Below, piece after piece: positions 11,405 to 22,383 of a DNA stretch of 64,000 nucleotides. Source of the DNA: Nansenia antarctica. Lineage: Eukaryota > Chordata > Actinopteri > Argentiniformes > Microstomatidae. The notes below the pieces were generated by a model. That model saw nothing but the letters and a program-made list of their open reading frames with translations, had not been told where the DNA came from and ran no database searches. The first letter of the stretch is position 1; every line of letters begins with the position of its first letter. The stretch covers positions 3,782,448 to 3,846,447 of the forward strand of contig OZ022347.1 of NCBI GenBank assembly GCA_963989245.1. Reading direction: 5' to 3'. The translations under genes and the position numbers were made by a program.

Positions 11405-11590
11405 ATTTTTATGACATACACTTTATTGCATGTGAGATATGAGGGACAACAATTTCAAGACGTTTTGATTCAAAGTTTTAAATGGTTTTAATGTCATCTC
11501 CCATGTGTAGTTACGTAACTGAGAGTCAAGACAGGTGAAATGGGAACATAACCACACCTTAGCAACAAACACGTAACAACTTTGACCTTT
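11405..11590. repeat. Dispersed repeat of about 190 bp, copy 1
   Basis: Sequence containing ttcccatttcacctgtcttg (as read on the minus strand) occurs here, at about 13565-13800, and inverted at about 21560-21725. The first and third copies mark the inner ends of the two mirror-image NLR arms. Confidence 0.75.
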
Positions 11591-12085
11591 GAGAGTCTCA
11601 GAGTACAAGTATCTTGGTATCTGATTGATCATAAACTTCAATTTAAGTATCATATTGATAGCCTTGTCAGCAAGCTGCGTCAGAAGGTTGGCTTTTTGTA
11701 CAGAAACAAATCCTGTTTACCCATGTAATGCAGGAAAATAATTGTTGAAGCAACTTTCCTGTCTGTCTTGGACTACGGTGATGTGATCTATAGACATGCT
11801 GCGTCTTCAACGCTAAAACCACTTGACTCAGTCTGTCACTCTGCCCTTAGATTTATCACAGGTGCTGATTACAACACTCACCATTGTCTTTTATATAACA
11901 TGGTTGATTGGTTATCCCTGGAAATGAGGCGAAATAGGCATTGGTATCTGTTTATTTATAAGCCGCTTCTTGGGAATTTGCCACCCTACATTTCTGTACT
12001 GTTACATCAGAGTCCTGGCCCTTACCTCACCTGATCTAATGACTGGCTGCTCTAAAGGTCTCCTGTATGCCTACAGAACATGGAA
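11591..12085 (+). mobile_element. Degenerate LINE fragment (reverse transcriptase C-terminus)
   Basis: Plus-strand translation in broken frames gives a YLGI-like start and then LDYGDVIYRHAASSTLKPLD, ALRFITG and GNLPPYIS. These are characteristic of the region downstream of the reverse transcriptase in fish non-LTR elements. It has stops and frameshifts and is not functional. Confidence 0.75.
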
Positions 12086-12192
12086 AGACTGCCTAGCATC
12101 TGTCTGCATCATCCTATCACCTTCCCAGATGTATAGTAGCCTATGGAGCTCTCAGATTACCATGTATGTACAGTATAAAGAGATGAAATGTT

Positions 12193-12286
12193 CACATTCT
12201 CCTTCTCCCCCTCCCTCCCTCTCTCTCCCCCTCCCTCCCTCTCTCTCTCCCTCCCTCCCCCTCCCTCCCTCTCTCTCTCTCTCTCC
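12193..12286. repeat. Low-complexity C/T-rich tract
   Basis: Imperfect CCCTCCCTCTCT-type repeats. Positions 12290-13040 hold no recognisable gene; about 12425-12500 contains the common fish motif cctttatttaaccagg. Confidence 0.9.
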
Positions 12287-13044
12287 TTGTTTACACTGAA
12301 TCTTAGAACAGTCATTCCTGATCAAATACAGTAGTTGGAGCAATTATGTACATTATCAATATACCATAAGTACAGCTGCAAACTCACAGAAGTTCCATGA
12401 GAACATTTATTTTAATATTTGTTATTTATTACCTTTATTTAACCAGGAATTTAACCAGGAATAAAAACTAATTGAGATTAAAAATCTATTTTACAAGAAC
12501 GTCCCGGCCTAGACAGGCAACAGCACAACTACAGGGTTACATACATAAAACAAACATAAAACAAACATGAAACAAACATTTGCACTTACCTTTTGTGAAT
12601 GGTTGTCGCCCACTGCCTTCTACAGTCTGCCTCGTTCTAATCTGGGAACCCAGAATGGAGTGACTCTAGTCGAGTTCTAACCTTGATCAGAGAGACTTTA
12701 CCATCTTGAGTTAATCATCAACTCATGGCTGAATGAGTCTGTTACTTAACTCTTAGTTCAGGAGTTCATAATCAGATATGCCCCTATAAATATAATAATG
12801 ATTACAGATATACCCCTGGATTCATGCTGGCATTAGTGGCCCAAGGAAAAATAGGTGCAGACAAAAGCTGCTATTAAAATACAACATGATGAAGAAAAGG
12901 AATCACTCATATTGACATTGCAAATGAATGTGCAATAACACTATGTGCAATATGACAACCCTAGTCGTCTATCTGTACAGTATAGTATAGTGGATAGTGT
13001 ACATAGCCTTTATTTATGTAAACCAGCTCCTTCCCTTGTTGTGT

Positions 13045-13167
13045 TTTTTTTTCTTTCTTTTTTTTCTTTCCTAGCACCAGGGGAGCCCCCCCTCCTAAAT
13101 TTCGTTGTTTGGTACCTGTACTATAGCAATGACAATAAAGGCCATTCATTCATTCATTCATTCATTC
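13045..13167 (+). mobile_element. L2-type LINE 3' end with (ATTC)n tail
   Basis: A 3'-terminal segment ending gacaataaaggcc followed by an ATTC repeat. The body (aggggagcc...tttcgttgtttggtacc) is the inverse of the 3' end seen in the full L2 copies at 14959 and 39901. Only the 3' end is present. Confidence 0.75.
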
Positions 13168-13309
13168 CATATGCACAGATACTTTAAGCCACACATGAAG
13201 TACTCTCTCTATCCCTATCCATCTCTCTCTCTCTCTCTCTCTCTCTTCCCTGCACTAAGCACCTTGTACTGTATTGTTGTTTTGTTTGTATTGTGGATTA
13301 TGTTGTTGT

Positions 13310-13385
13310 GTGTGATACTACAGAGAGAGACGAGGCTGAATTTCATTGTATTAATACATATGACAATAAACTTGAACTTGAACTC
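13310..13385 (+). mobile_element. LINE 3' end with (TTGAAC)n tail
   Basis: A short segment with gaatttcattgta and gacaataaac, followed by TTGAAC repeats. It is the same class of 3' end as its neighbour, with a different tail unit. Confidence 0.6.
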
Positions 13386-13725
13386 TCTTCTTTCGTCCCT
13401 TTCTCTCTTTCTCTCTGTCTCTCTGTCTCTCTTCACACAGCGCCTTCCTCACAGTCTTCCTCACTAGTTCCTATTTTCACAGAGAGTAGCTTTATTGGTG
13501 TATGACACGACTGTTACCCTGCTCACAGTGTCACCATGTATTGATAGAGATTAAATGTTTACATTGAATTTTTATTACATATGATTTATTACATGTGAGA
13601 CATGAGGGTCAACAATTTCAAAATGGTTTGATTCAAAGTTTTAAATGTTTTTAATGTCATCTCCCATGTGTAGTTATGTAACTGAAAGTCAAGACAGGTG
13701 AAATGGGAACATATTATTATTATTA

Positions 13726-13765
<40 letters not shown>

Positions 13766-13795
13766 ACCACACCTTAACAACAAACACCATAACAA

Positions 13796-14160
13796 CTTTG
13801 ACCGTAGCCCGCTCTGCCGGTTGTGAACGGTACAGATTAATTATACAGGTGAATAAATACGACTATCATTCACTCTGGAACGCTCTCCCCAACCACATCA
13901 GACAGGCCAACACCCTGCCAACATTTAAACAGGCCCTCAAAACCTCTTCAAGCTCGCCTTCACCAGTTAACCCTCTCCCCCCCTCCCCTTCCCATGTGTC
14001 CCCAGCACTACCTCAATTAGGCCCCTATACTTTCTTCTATTTACCTTTTGTTTCTTTTTATTATTACTACTCGATCTTTTCAGTTTGTAAAGCGTCTTTG
14101 AGTGTCTAGAAAAGCGCTATATAAGTCATAAGTTACTATTATTATTATTAATCTTTCACC
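13796..14160 (+). mobile_element. LINE 3' fragment with (ATT)n tail
   Basis: Plus strand encodes YHSLWNALPNHIRQANTLPT followed by FKQALKTSS, the usual C-terminus of fish non-LTR ORF2. It then has a 3' end with aaaagcgctatataag and an ATT repeat. Just upstream (13724-13765) is another ATT microsatellite. Confidence 0.75.
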
Positions 14161-14225
14161 ATTGATAGACAATGTGCAAAAATGAAAGGAGACAACTGAA
14201 GGTCCAGGGCTGAACAATGTTCTCA

Positions 14226-14950
14226 TAAATTAACCCTCAATGTAAAAAAATGTAATGTCATGATCTTTTGCACCAAAAACAAGTGCTACTCCAAAGATGA
14301 CGCTAAAATATCAATCAATGGAACCATCATTATTCAAGTTCAACATACTAAATTCCTAGGTGTCATTGTTGACGAAGGTTTAACCTGGAATAATCACATC
14401 GATCATGTGTGCAAGAGATCCATGAAGATGCTTGGTATAATGAGAAGGGTCTGCCCCCTGATCCACTCCTCTGCTCACTTAACCTTGTACTATAGCTTCT
14501 TATTTCCTTACATCAACTACTGTAATATAGTCTGGGCTGCTACTTATCCTTCATACCTCAACAAATTACTTGTTATCCAGAAGAGGTTCCTAAGGATGAT
14601 CTCTCAGATTTGAACCATCTGCACCACTATTTAGGAAATATTCATTATTACCCATCAATAAACTGAATATTTTTCAAACATGCTTATTCATACACAAATT
14701 CATCAACAACAAGCAAGATCTTCCTTCTACTTTCCATTGTTTCTTTATTTTCTCATCCGACATCCACTCTTATCCAACAAGATTTAATAATGACCTCCAC
14801 TTACCTTTCTGTCGAACTTCTAGCCACCAATTCAACATTTGTTACCGAGGTCCGAGAATATAATAATAAGGAACACCTTGAGCTCGCCACTGAGATCAAC
14901 ACCTCGATCGGCTTTCAGAAAGCAACTGAAAAAATATCTAATCTCGTTAT
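14226..14950 (+). mobile_element. Degenerate LINE fragment (reverse transcriptase C-terminus)
   Basis: A 117-residue open stretch (14260-14613) with KFLGVIVDEGLTWNNHID and YYSFLFPYINYCNIVWAAT, typical of the segment after the catalytic motif in non-LTR reverse transcriptases. Downstream sequence to about 14950 appears to be the decayed remainder. Clade not resolved. Confidence 0.75.
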
Positions 14951-14958
14951 GAGCTGTT

Positions 14959-17086
14959 TAGATAGATAGATAGATAGATAGATAGACTTTATTTGTCATT
15001 GTTACAGTACAGGTACCAAACAACGAAATTTAGGAGGGGAGGCTCCCCTGGTGTTTAAGAAAGGAAAAAGAAACACATTTTGGAAAAAGCATAGATGCAT
15101 AAAATCACAAGAAGATAAAGAGCTGGTTTACATCAATAGAGGCTATGTACACAATCCACTGTACTATACTGCACAGATAGTCAACTAGGGTTGTCATATT
15201 GCACAAGAAAGTATTTTTTCACATTTTTTAAAAGTGTCACAGTTTGCAGGCTTGAAAATGTACATGTTTGTGCCTCAGCACTAGCTGCCATTACAATCCG
15301 TCCGGACTTGTCCTGGGCCCAGAACTTAGGCCTTTTCTGTGTTCAGGGCCTTGACGGCCCTGTGGTAGAAGCAGTTCTTCAGTCTGTTTGTCTTAGCGGC
15401 CGGGGTCCTGTACCTCCTGTTCGAGGGCAGCTTGACAAAGTGTTCGTGCCCAGGGTGGGTCGGGTCCTTGGAGATCTTGGAGGCCCTCCTGAGACAGCGT
15501 GTTTCGTACAGCTTCTCCAGAGAGGGGAGGGTGGCGCCGGTGATCCCCTGTGCTGTTCTCACGACTCTCTGTAGATCGTTTCTCTCCGCTGCCGTGCAGC
15601 TGTGGTACCAGTTGGAGATGCCGAAGGTGAGGATGCTCTCCACTGCGCCGTGGTAGAAGGCCACCAGCATCTCCTGCTTGCTGTGTTGTTTCTTGAGGCA
15701 TCTCAGGGTGTATAGCCGCTGTTGTGCCCTCTTGATGGTGCCTTTAGTGTTGTCCTTCCAGGCCAGGTCATCCCGTATGATGTGTCCCAGGAAACGGAGG
15801 TTTGAGACCATCTCTACGCTCTCTCCGTCGATGAGCAGGGGCAGGATCTCGGACTTTTTCCTCCTGTAGTCTACGATGAGTTCCTGGGTCTTTGACTTGT
15901 TTAGCAGCAGGTTGTTTACCTTGCACAGCTTGCTCAATTGCTCTACCTCATCCCTGTACGCCGCCTCGTCCCCCCCCGAGATACATCCCACCACGGTGGT
16001 GTCGTCTGCAAACTTTACGATGTAGTTGCTGGGGTGGATGGGGGTGAAGTCGTGGGTGTAGAGGTTGTAGAGGATGGGGCTTAGCACGCAGCCCTGGGGT
16101 GACCCAGTGCTGAGGCTGAGGGCTGTGGAGGTGTGGGGGCCCACCCGCACCCTCTGGGGGCGGTTGGTCAGGAAGTCCTTGATCCACGCACATATAGAGT
16201 GTGATAGACCCAGGTCTAGTAGTTTGGTCACTAGCCTGTCTGGAAGGATGGTGTTAAAGGCGGAGCTGAAGTCCACGAAGAGCAGTCTCGCGTAGCTGTT
16301 TCCCCTCTCCAGGTGGGATAGAGTGGCGTGGAGAGTCGTCGCTATGGCGTCCTCTGTGGACCTGTGGGCTCTGTAGGCGAACTGGTATGGATCCAGGTTG
16401 GGCGGGAGGCGTGTGAGTATGTGGGCCCGGACTAGTTTCTCGAAGCACTTCATGATGATTGGTGTGAGTGCCACCGGGCGGTAGTCGTTTAGGCAGCTCA
16501 CCGTGCTTTTCTTCGGGACTGGGATGATAGTTGAGGTTTTCAGGCAGGGTGGGACGGTGGCCTGGGACAGGGACTGGTTAAAGATGTTGGTGAAGACCCC
16601 GGCCAGCTGGTCGGCGCAGTCTCTCAGCACCCGTCCCAGGACGCCATCCGGCCCCGAGGCTTTCCTGGGGTCCACCGCCTTCAGTACGCGTCTCACCTCG
16701 TGCTCTGTGAGGGTGAGGCTGCTGAGAGCTGGAGAGAGTGGTGTCTGTGTTGTGGTTACCTCCGTTCGCCCCTCGTCGAACCGGGCGTAGAAGGTGTTCA
16801 GCTTTCCCGCCAGCAGGGGGTCGTCCTCTGCGGCTGTGAGCCTGTTGGCTCTGAAGTTTGTCATCTGCTGAACCCCCTGCCACATCCGCCTGGAGTCGTT
16901 GCTCAGGAGGCATTCCTCAATCTTCTCTCTGTGCTCTGCCTTGGCCGCTTTGATGCCGCGCTTTAGGTTGGCCCTGGTGGAGCTGTACAGCGGTGTGCGC
17001 TTTCCTGCGAAGAAGGCGTTGTCCCTCTCATTTAACAGTTTTTGGACCTTCCCAGTCATCCATGGCTTCGTGTTGGGGTAGACCCG
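14959..17086 (-). mobile_element. L2-type LINE, copy A (5'-truncated, intact RT ORF)
   Basis: The 3' end is the TAGA-repeat tail at 14959-14984, followed on the minus strand by a single open frame (17059-15326, 577 codons). The frame contains the linker before RT, the RT motifs VDFSSAFNTILPDRL and SPQGCVLSPILYNLYTHDF, the catalytic FADDTTVV box (16012-16001), and a C-terminal tail ending RAVKALNTEKA. Endonuclease is missing through 5' truncation at about 17086. Nearly identical to copy C, suggesting recent activity. The L2/CR1 group assignment comes from the motifs and the microsatellite-like tail. Confidence 0.9.
15326..17059 (-). CDS. Reverse transcriptase ORF of L2-type LINE copy A
   Basis: A 577-residue uninterrupted frame that polymerises cDNA from the LINE RNA during target-primed integration. 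Catalytic Asp pair is in FADD. No upstream endonuclease is encoded here, so this copy cannot be autonomous. No host function is implied. Confidence 0.9.
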   Translation of the reverse strand: MTGKVQKLLNERDNAFFAGKRTPLYSSTRANLKRGIKAAKAEHREKIEECLLSNDSRRMWQGVQQMTNFRANRLTAAEDDPLLAGKLNTFYARFDEGRTEVTTTQTPLSPALSSLTLTEHEVRRVLKAVDPRKASGPDGVLGRVLRDCADQLAGVFTNIFNQSLSQATVPPCLKTSTIIPVPKKSTVSCLNDYRPVALTPIIMKCFEKLVRAHILTRLPPNLDPYQFAYRAHRSTEDAIATTLHATLSHLERGNSYARLLFVDFSSAFNTILPDRLVTKLLDLGLSHSICAWIKDFLTNRPQRVRVGPHTSTALSLSTGSPQGCVLSPILYNLYTHDFTPIHPSNYIVKFADDTTVVGCISGGDEAAYRDEVEQLSKLCKVNNLLLNKSKTQELIVDYRRKKSEILPLLIDGESVEMVSNLRFLGHIIRDDLAWKDNTKGTIKRAQQRLYTLRCLKKQHSKQEMLVAFYHGAVESILTFGISNWYHSCTAAERNDLQRVVRTAQGITGATLPSLEKLYETRCLRRASKISKDPTHPGHEHFVKLPSNRRYRTPAAKTNRLKNCFYHRAVKALNTEKA

Positions 17087-18260
17087 TTTATTCTATATTG
17101 TAGTGCTTTTCCCGTTGAAAGGTGGGCAAGATGGAAATCTATGTTTATTTGTTTTACTAATCTTACTATCCTTGTATCTATATATTTTCAGTTTTTTTGT
17201 TTTGTTTTGTTTTTGTCTTGTGTGTTTGTATGCTATCCTACCTTTCTGCCCGATGGATATGATTTTGTTTGTGGTTTCTTTTCTCCTATTGACGTGCAGT
17301 AAGTGTCCCTTGCTTTTTAAACATTGAAACATTGATATTGACGTGGAGTGGAACTCTGTACAAGCCTTCTGGGCTTCGTTCCCTCCTTGCACAATTTCTT
17401 GTGTGCTAAATAAACAAAACCAAATAGTGATCCAACTGGTTCAGAGGCTGGAGGCTCTTGTGCTCTTGTGTCTATCAACTGTATAACGAGTCCTCTGCTG
17501 CCCCTTAGTGGTGGAGAAACACCCATCCCCAAATCACACACGTGACGTAATGCACCATGACGTATTCCAGCAGGCCTATAGAAGCCACGGTGGGTCTCGA
17601 CGTCAATGACAACTCAGACATCTGACCTCACTGCTGGAAACAAGCTGTTCATCCTCAGTATTCATTGTTTTCGGGTGTGAAAGGCAATGACAACAGGTCA
17701 CAGATCTGTATGTGCAAGACTATCCTCTAACAAAGGCGATTGTCCAACTATATTTTTTCCTGGAAAGATGCCATTGTAGGATGAAGGTTTGTAGGACCGT
17801 CCTATAATTAGATCAGATTCAGCCTTTTTGTTATTGCACACAATACAACAAGATGTATTTTTTGTTCTAGGCACAGGGTCAGACATAGTTAGCGCCCCTG
17901 GAGCAATTAGGGGCTAAGTACCTTGCTCAAGGGCACAACGGCAGTGGTAGGCACCTTAGATATGATGCCAGCAGCAGCCCTCCACCAGCTCACATGCAGC
18001 TCCCTCCTGAGAAATGATTTGGTATCAAAGAGGCAGTGTCAGCCATGATCAAAAGTATAATAATGTTGATAGGCCTAATAATAATAATAATCATATGAAA
18101 ATGGATTATCCATTGTTCAATGCATACAGGAAGGCCTACTATTATCAGTACTGATAGGCTACTTTCAATAGTTTTATGATCAAAAGTGTTAATTGATTAA
18201 TCATCTTAATTATCAAAGACATATCATGGCACGTGCGGTTCCCTGGTAGTCACACCTCTG
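17087..18260. other. Spacer without recognisable gene
   Basis: AT-rich sequence. Positions 17310-17425 end in ctaaataaac and resemble a retroelement 3' end of unknown family. About 17885-17960 contains the dispersed fish motif ttgctcaagggcacaacgg. Several CRE-like TGACGT words lie at 17530-17610. No coding exon could be supported. Confidence 0.6.
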
Positions 18261-18266
18261 CTACTG

Positions 18267-18388
18267 TGACATCACCTGACATGCCTTTATGACATCACCT
18301 GACATGCCTTTATGACATCACCTGACATGCCATTATGACATCGCCTGACATGCCTTTATGACGTCACCTGACATGCCTTTATGATGTC
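18267..18388. repeat. 23-bp tandem repeat with CRE-like words (about 5 copies)
   Basis: Units of tgacatcacctgacatgcct plus tta, each with a TGACATCA word; one unit (18359-18366) is the perfect palindrome TGACGTCA. Regulatory function is not shown. Confidence 0.85.
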
Positions 18389-19135
18389 ACGGTCAGATAT
18401 TTATCTCTGCTTAGACGTGGAGGAAATGTATCTGCGGTTAACACACCTTTAACTGTTACTATATGTGGCATACAGGAAAATGAAAACAAAAGAAAACTAG
18501 TCATGCATTGTAATACCTTGGTAATAACTAGGTAACGGCAACAATAACTATTTGACAACGCCACCCTCGCACTGAAGGGGTGAGGGACCCTCAGGTTTGT
18601 TACGGCTACGTTCCCCGCTAGGACGGGTCCTGAATGAACTGGACCAGAGGCTGGTGTCTCAAACATACCAGTACTTTATTACAATATAAACATAACAGGT
18701 AGCAAGAATGGAAAACAATAACCACTAAAAGGGTGTAGGCCTATAGCAGGGCAAGAGCACAGGGGGCTACTAGGAGGGGTAGAGGGGGGCCGGGGTTGGA
18801 CGTTGCCCTGGAGGGTAGGCACAGACGTGAACCGTTGCTTAAGGGTGCGTACAAGCACAGCAAATGGTGTAGGATCTGTACAGCTAAAAGCTAGGGGTTC
18901 TGAGTGGGTAATACACAGCGCACCAATCCTTCCTCGCCAGCCACATGGAGGTCTGTGGGAAATACGTCAACACTAAGATTTAAAATGGACAGAGTAGAGA
19001 CAAACCAAAATAGAAATAACATTGTATTCAAAAAGAAATAAACGAGGGAGAGTGGGGGAGGGGGGGGTCATAAAAGATCAATCTAAATGTAAAACAGTTT
19101 CAGCAACTAAAGTCAAGAGACAGCCTTCTGATTGG

Positions 19136-19138
<3 letters not shown>
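18389..19138. other. Spacer without recognisable gene
   Basis: No coding exon could be supported. Positions about 18580-18990 are moderately GC-rich and may be a decayed repeat, but no termini or motifs were found. Confidence 0.5.

Positions 19139-19223
<85 letters not shown>
19139..19223. repeat. (TC)n microsatellite
   Basis: About 85 bp of perfect TC dinucleotides. Positions 19224-19680 beyond it hold no gene; they include TGTG-rich low-complexity sequence. Confidence 0.95.
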
Positions 19224-19225
<2 letters not shown>

Positions 19226-19683
19226 GAAGTCACGTGGTTTACAAGAAGCCCGCAGTCTGCAGCTGCACTACCTGCCTGTGGCCAGCAGGGGCAGTGCTGC
19301 TTACAGGCGTTTAGCTGTGGAGCACGAGAACTATTGACATGTTAAGTTAGTTTCGTTTGTGATATTTCTCCTGCGTGTTTCCTCTGCGTCCATTTTACAT
19401 TCTGTGTCGAGGAGCAATAAACTATCCACAAAAAGTAAGTGATATTGTGTGTAAGTGTGTGTATGTGTGTAGGCTATAGGGTTGAAGTCAGTGATATTGT
19501 GTGTAAGTGTGTGTAGGCTATTGTTATTACATCATAGGTGTAACTCCATTTGCTGTATTTGATATTGGATGTTGGTGTCAAATAATGAAGTGGAAAGGAT
19601 GTGCGTGTTTTAAAGACATATTTGATCTAAAACAGTATGTATATATATTTAAATAATTATAATAGATTTTATATTGTTGTAAT

Positions 19684-19800
19684 TAAGATCTGAATTTAAT
19701 TAATAGATTAGATTAGATTAGATTAGATTAGATTCAACTTCATTAGATTAGATTAGATTCAACTTCATTGTCATTGCAGAGTACAAGGCCCAGACAACGC
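19684..19800 (-). mobile_element. LINE 3' end with (ATTAG)n tail
   Basis: ATTAG repeats followed by ttcaacttcattgtcattgc and agtacaaggcccagacaacg. The same 3' end occurs at about 28795-28835, 44742-44830 and 49550-49680. Only the 3' end is present. Confidence 0.7.
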
Positions 19801-19833
19801 CCTCAGACCCCTGGCTGTGATCACCATTATGGG

Positions 19834-20430
19834 TAAGTTCTGTATACTGTCCAGTCCTGGGTTAGGGTTATATAAGTTCTGTATACTGTCCAGTACTGGG
19901 TTAGGGTTATATAAGTTCTGTATACTGTCCAGTCCTGGGTTAGGGTTATATAAGTTCTGTATACTGTCCAGTACTGGGTTAGGGTTATATAAGTTCTGTA
20001 TACTGTCCAGTACTGGGTTAGGGTTATATAAGTTCTGTATACTGTCCAGTACTGGGTTAGGGTTATATAAGTTCTGTATACTGTCCAGTACTGGGTTAGG
20101 GTTATATAAGTTATGTATACTGTCCAGTCCTGGGTTAGGGTTATATAAGTTCTGTATACTGTCCAGTACTGGGTTAGGGTTATATAAGTTCTGTATACTG
20201 TCCAGTCCTGGGTTAGGGTTATATAAGTTCTGTATACTGTCCAGTACTGGGTTAGGGTTATATAAGTTCTGTATACTGTCCAGTACTGGGTTAGGGTTAT
20301 ATAAGTTCTGTATACTGTCCAGTCCTGGGTTAGGGTTATATAAGTTCTGTATACTGTCCAGTACTGGGTTAGGGTTATATAAGTTATGTATACTGTCCAG
20401 TCCTGGGTTAGGGTTATATAAGTTCTGTTT
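19834..20430. repeat. 39-bp minisatellite (about 15 copies)
   Basis: A 39-bp unit (agttctgtatactgtccagt, then a C or A variant, then ctgggttagggttatata). It includes a telomere-like GGGTTAGGGTT. As 39 is divisible by three and the unit lacks stops, long open frames occur on both strands; no protein is inferred. Positions 20431-20952 hold no gene. Confidence 0.95.
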
Positions 20431-20952
20431 ACTGTACAGTACATTTACGCTAGCGATATTTGTAAGCAATACCATATTGACTTGTCAAGGCGTCTGTTTT
20501 GGGTTCATACTTGTGGCACTTTTGCACAGGCTGTGTGTGTCTTCAAGGCCTATAAGTTCTACTGAAGGTCTTTATGGTCTTCTGATTATTTGAGTGTTGA
20601 GAATGAGTCATTCCTTATTCTTATCAAGGCCGCCTTGGCAGTCTGGTAGTTTCAGCCACAGGTTGTAGAATGTTTGTATTGACAGGCGTAGGTACAGGAT
20701 CCGCGCGCGTCAGTTCCACGCAGTCTGTCTACACGCCACACACACGCCAGGTGCACGTAGAATATTGATAACTACATGAATAAACAATCTAGTTCCAATC
20801 GATCGACTTAACATACAGCCTACGTTTATGGATTCAGTTCAGGTGTGTTTGGTTTGTTTATTGTTTATTGTTTCTATCAGTGGTGTTGACACATAACCGG
20901 TGCAGGGCCTGTTATGTGTCACAGTGGCATTGCTGTTCCATTGCATCTTCCC

Positions 20953-21541
20953 CTGAAGTCCACAAAGAGCAGTCTCGCGTAGCTGTTCCCCCCCTCCAGG
21001 TGGGATAGAGTGGAGTGGAGAGTCGTCGCGATGGCGTCCTCTGTGGACCTGTGGGCCCTGTAGGCGAACTGGTATGGATCCAGGCTGGGCGGGAGGAATG
21101 TGACTATGTGGGCCCGGACCAGTTTCTCGAAGCACTTCATGATGATTGGTGTGAGTGCCACCGGGCGGTAGTCGTTTAGGCAGCTCACCGTGCTTTTCTT
21201 CGGGACTGGGATGATTGTTGAGGTTTTCAGGCAGGGTGGGATGGTGGCCTGGGACAGGGACTGGTTGAAGATGTTGGTGAAAACCCCGGCCAGCACCCGT
21301 CCCAGGACGCCGTCCGGCCCTGAGGCTTTTGTGGGGTCCACCGCCTTCAGCACGCGTCTCACTTCATGCTCTGTGAGGGTGAGGCTGCTGAGAGCTGGAG
21401 AGAGTGGTGTTTGTGTTGTGGTTACCTCCGTTCGCCCCTCGTCGAACCGGGCGTAGAAGGAGTTCAGCTCTTCCGCCAGCAGGGGGTCGCCCTCAGCGGC
21501 TGAGAGCCTGTTGACTCTGAAGTTTGTCATGTGCTGAACCT
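20953..21541 (-). mobile_element. L2-type LINE, copy B (internal fragment)
   Basis: Matches the middle of copy A (RT fingers/palm start, with PVPKKSTVSCLNDYRPVALT). Both element ends are missing, and the motif RDCADQ present in copies A and C is deleted. More divergent than A and C are from each other. Confidence 0.88.
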
Positions 21542-21764
21542 GTGTGCTGTTACAGTGTTGTTTGTTGTTAAGGTGTGGTTATGTTCCCATTTCACCTGTC
21601 TTGACTCTCAGTTACGTAATTAAACATGGGAGATGACATTAAAACCATTTAAACATTTGAATAAAAACCTTTTGAAATTGTTGACCCTGATGTCTCACAT
21701 GGAATAAAGTGTATGTCATAAAAATTAAAAAGATCAAATGTAAATGTTACGGTACATGTGGGAA

Positions 21765-21846
21765 ACTAGGGTTAGGGTTAGGTGCTAGGGTGACTTGGTA
21801 CATGCTGGCATGTCTAACCCTAACCCTAACCTTAACCCTAACCCAG
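21765..21846. repeat. Interstitial telomere-like repeats in head-to-head orientation
   Basis: Two to three TTAGGG-type units (21767-21781), a spacer of about 35 bp, then four CCCTAA-type units (about 21815-21846). The block lies where homology between the two NLR arms stops. Confidence 0.85.
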
Positions 21847-22239
21847 CCTGATTGAACATGACTCTGTCTCCACTTGTGTGGTTCAGTGTCTTATCCTAGT
21901 GTGTAATAATAATAATAATACATTTATTTTATAAGGCGCCTTTCATGGCACTCAAGGTCGCCGTACAACACATTTAAAAACAGTTCCAAAATCCAAAATA
22001 CATAGAAATATACAGTATAAACATAGCTAGCAGCAGAGCAGCACGGGAACAGTAAATCAACAGGGATACGCCTGCGTGTACAGGTGTCATATTGCAGGGG
22101 ATGTATCTGATTGTGGACTCTTGAACTGTGAGCGGAGTAGCAGCCAGTCATGTGGGAGTTCATTACACCAATAAAGCTTCTCTCTGTGAAGATAGGGACT
22201 AGTGAGGAAGACTGTGAGGAAGGCGCTAAGGCCGTGTGG

Positions 22240-22284
22240 AGAGAGAGAGAGATACAGAGAAAGAGAGAGAGATACAGAGAGAGA

Positions 22285-22322
<38 letters not shown>

Positions 22323-22340
22323 CAGAGAGAGAGAGTACTG
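22240..22340. repeat. (GA)n microsatellite upstream of gene 2 start exon
   Basis: Purine-rich imperfect GA repeats, mirror of the TC tract at 10230-10305. Positions 21542-22239 contain the inner end of the inverted arm, an AAT microsatellite (21906-21921) and no coding exon. Confidence 0.9.
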
Positions 22341-22383
22341 TTTGTGTGTCTTTATATTAAATTCACGTTGTGTGGATTCTCAG

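Noticed and set aside
15191..17081. Plus-strand frames across LINE copy A (and the same over copy C)
   Set aside because: Shadows of the minus-strand reverse transcriptase ORF.
19771..20593. Open frames of 205-258 residues on both strands of the 39-bp array
   Set aside because: Pure product of the tandem unit; both strands are open with no codon bias or homology.
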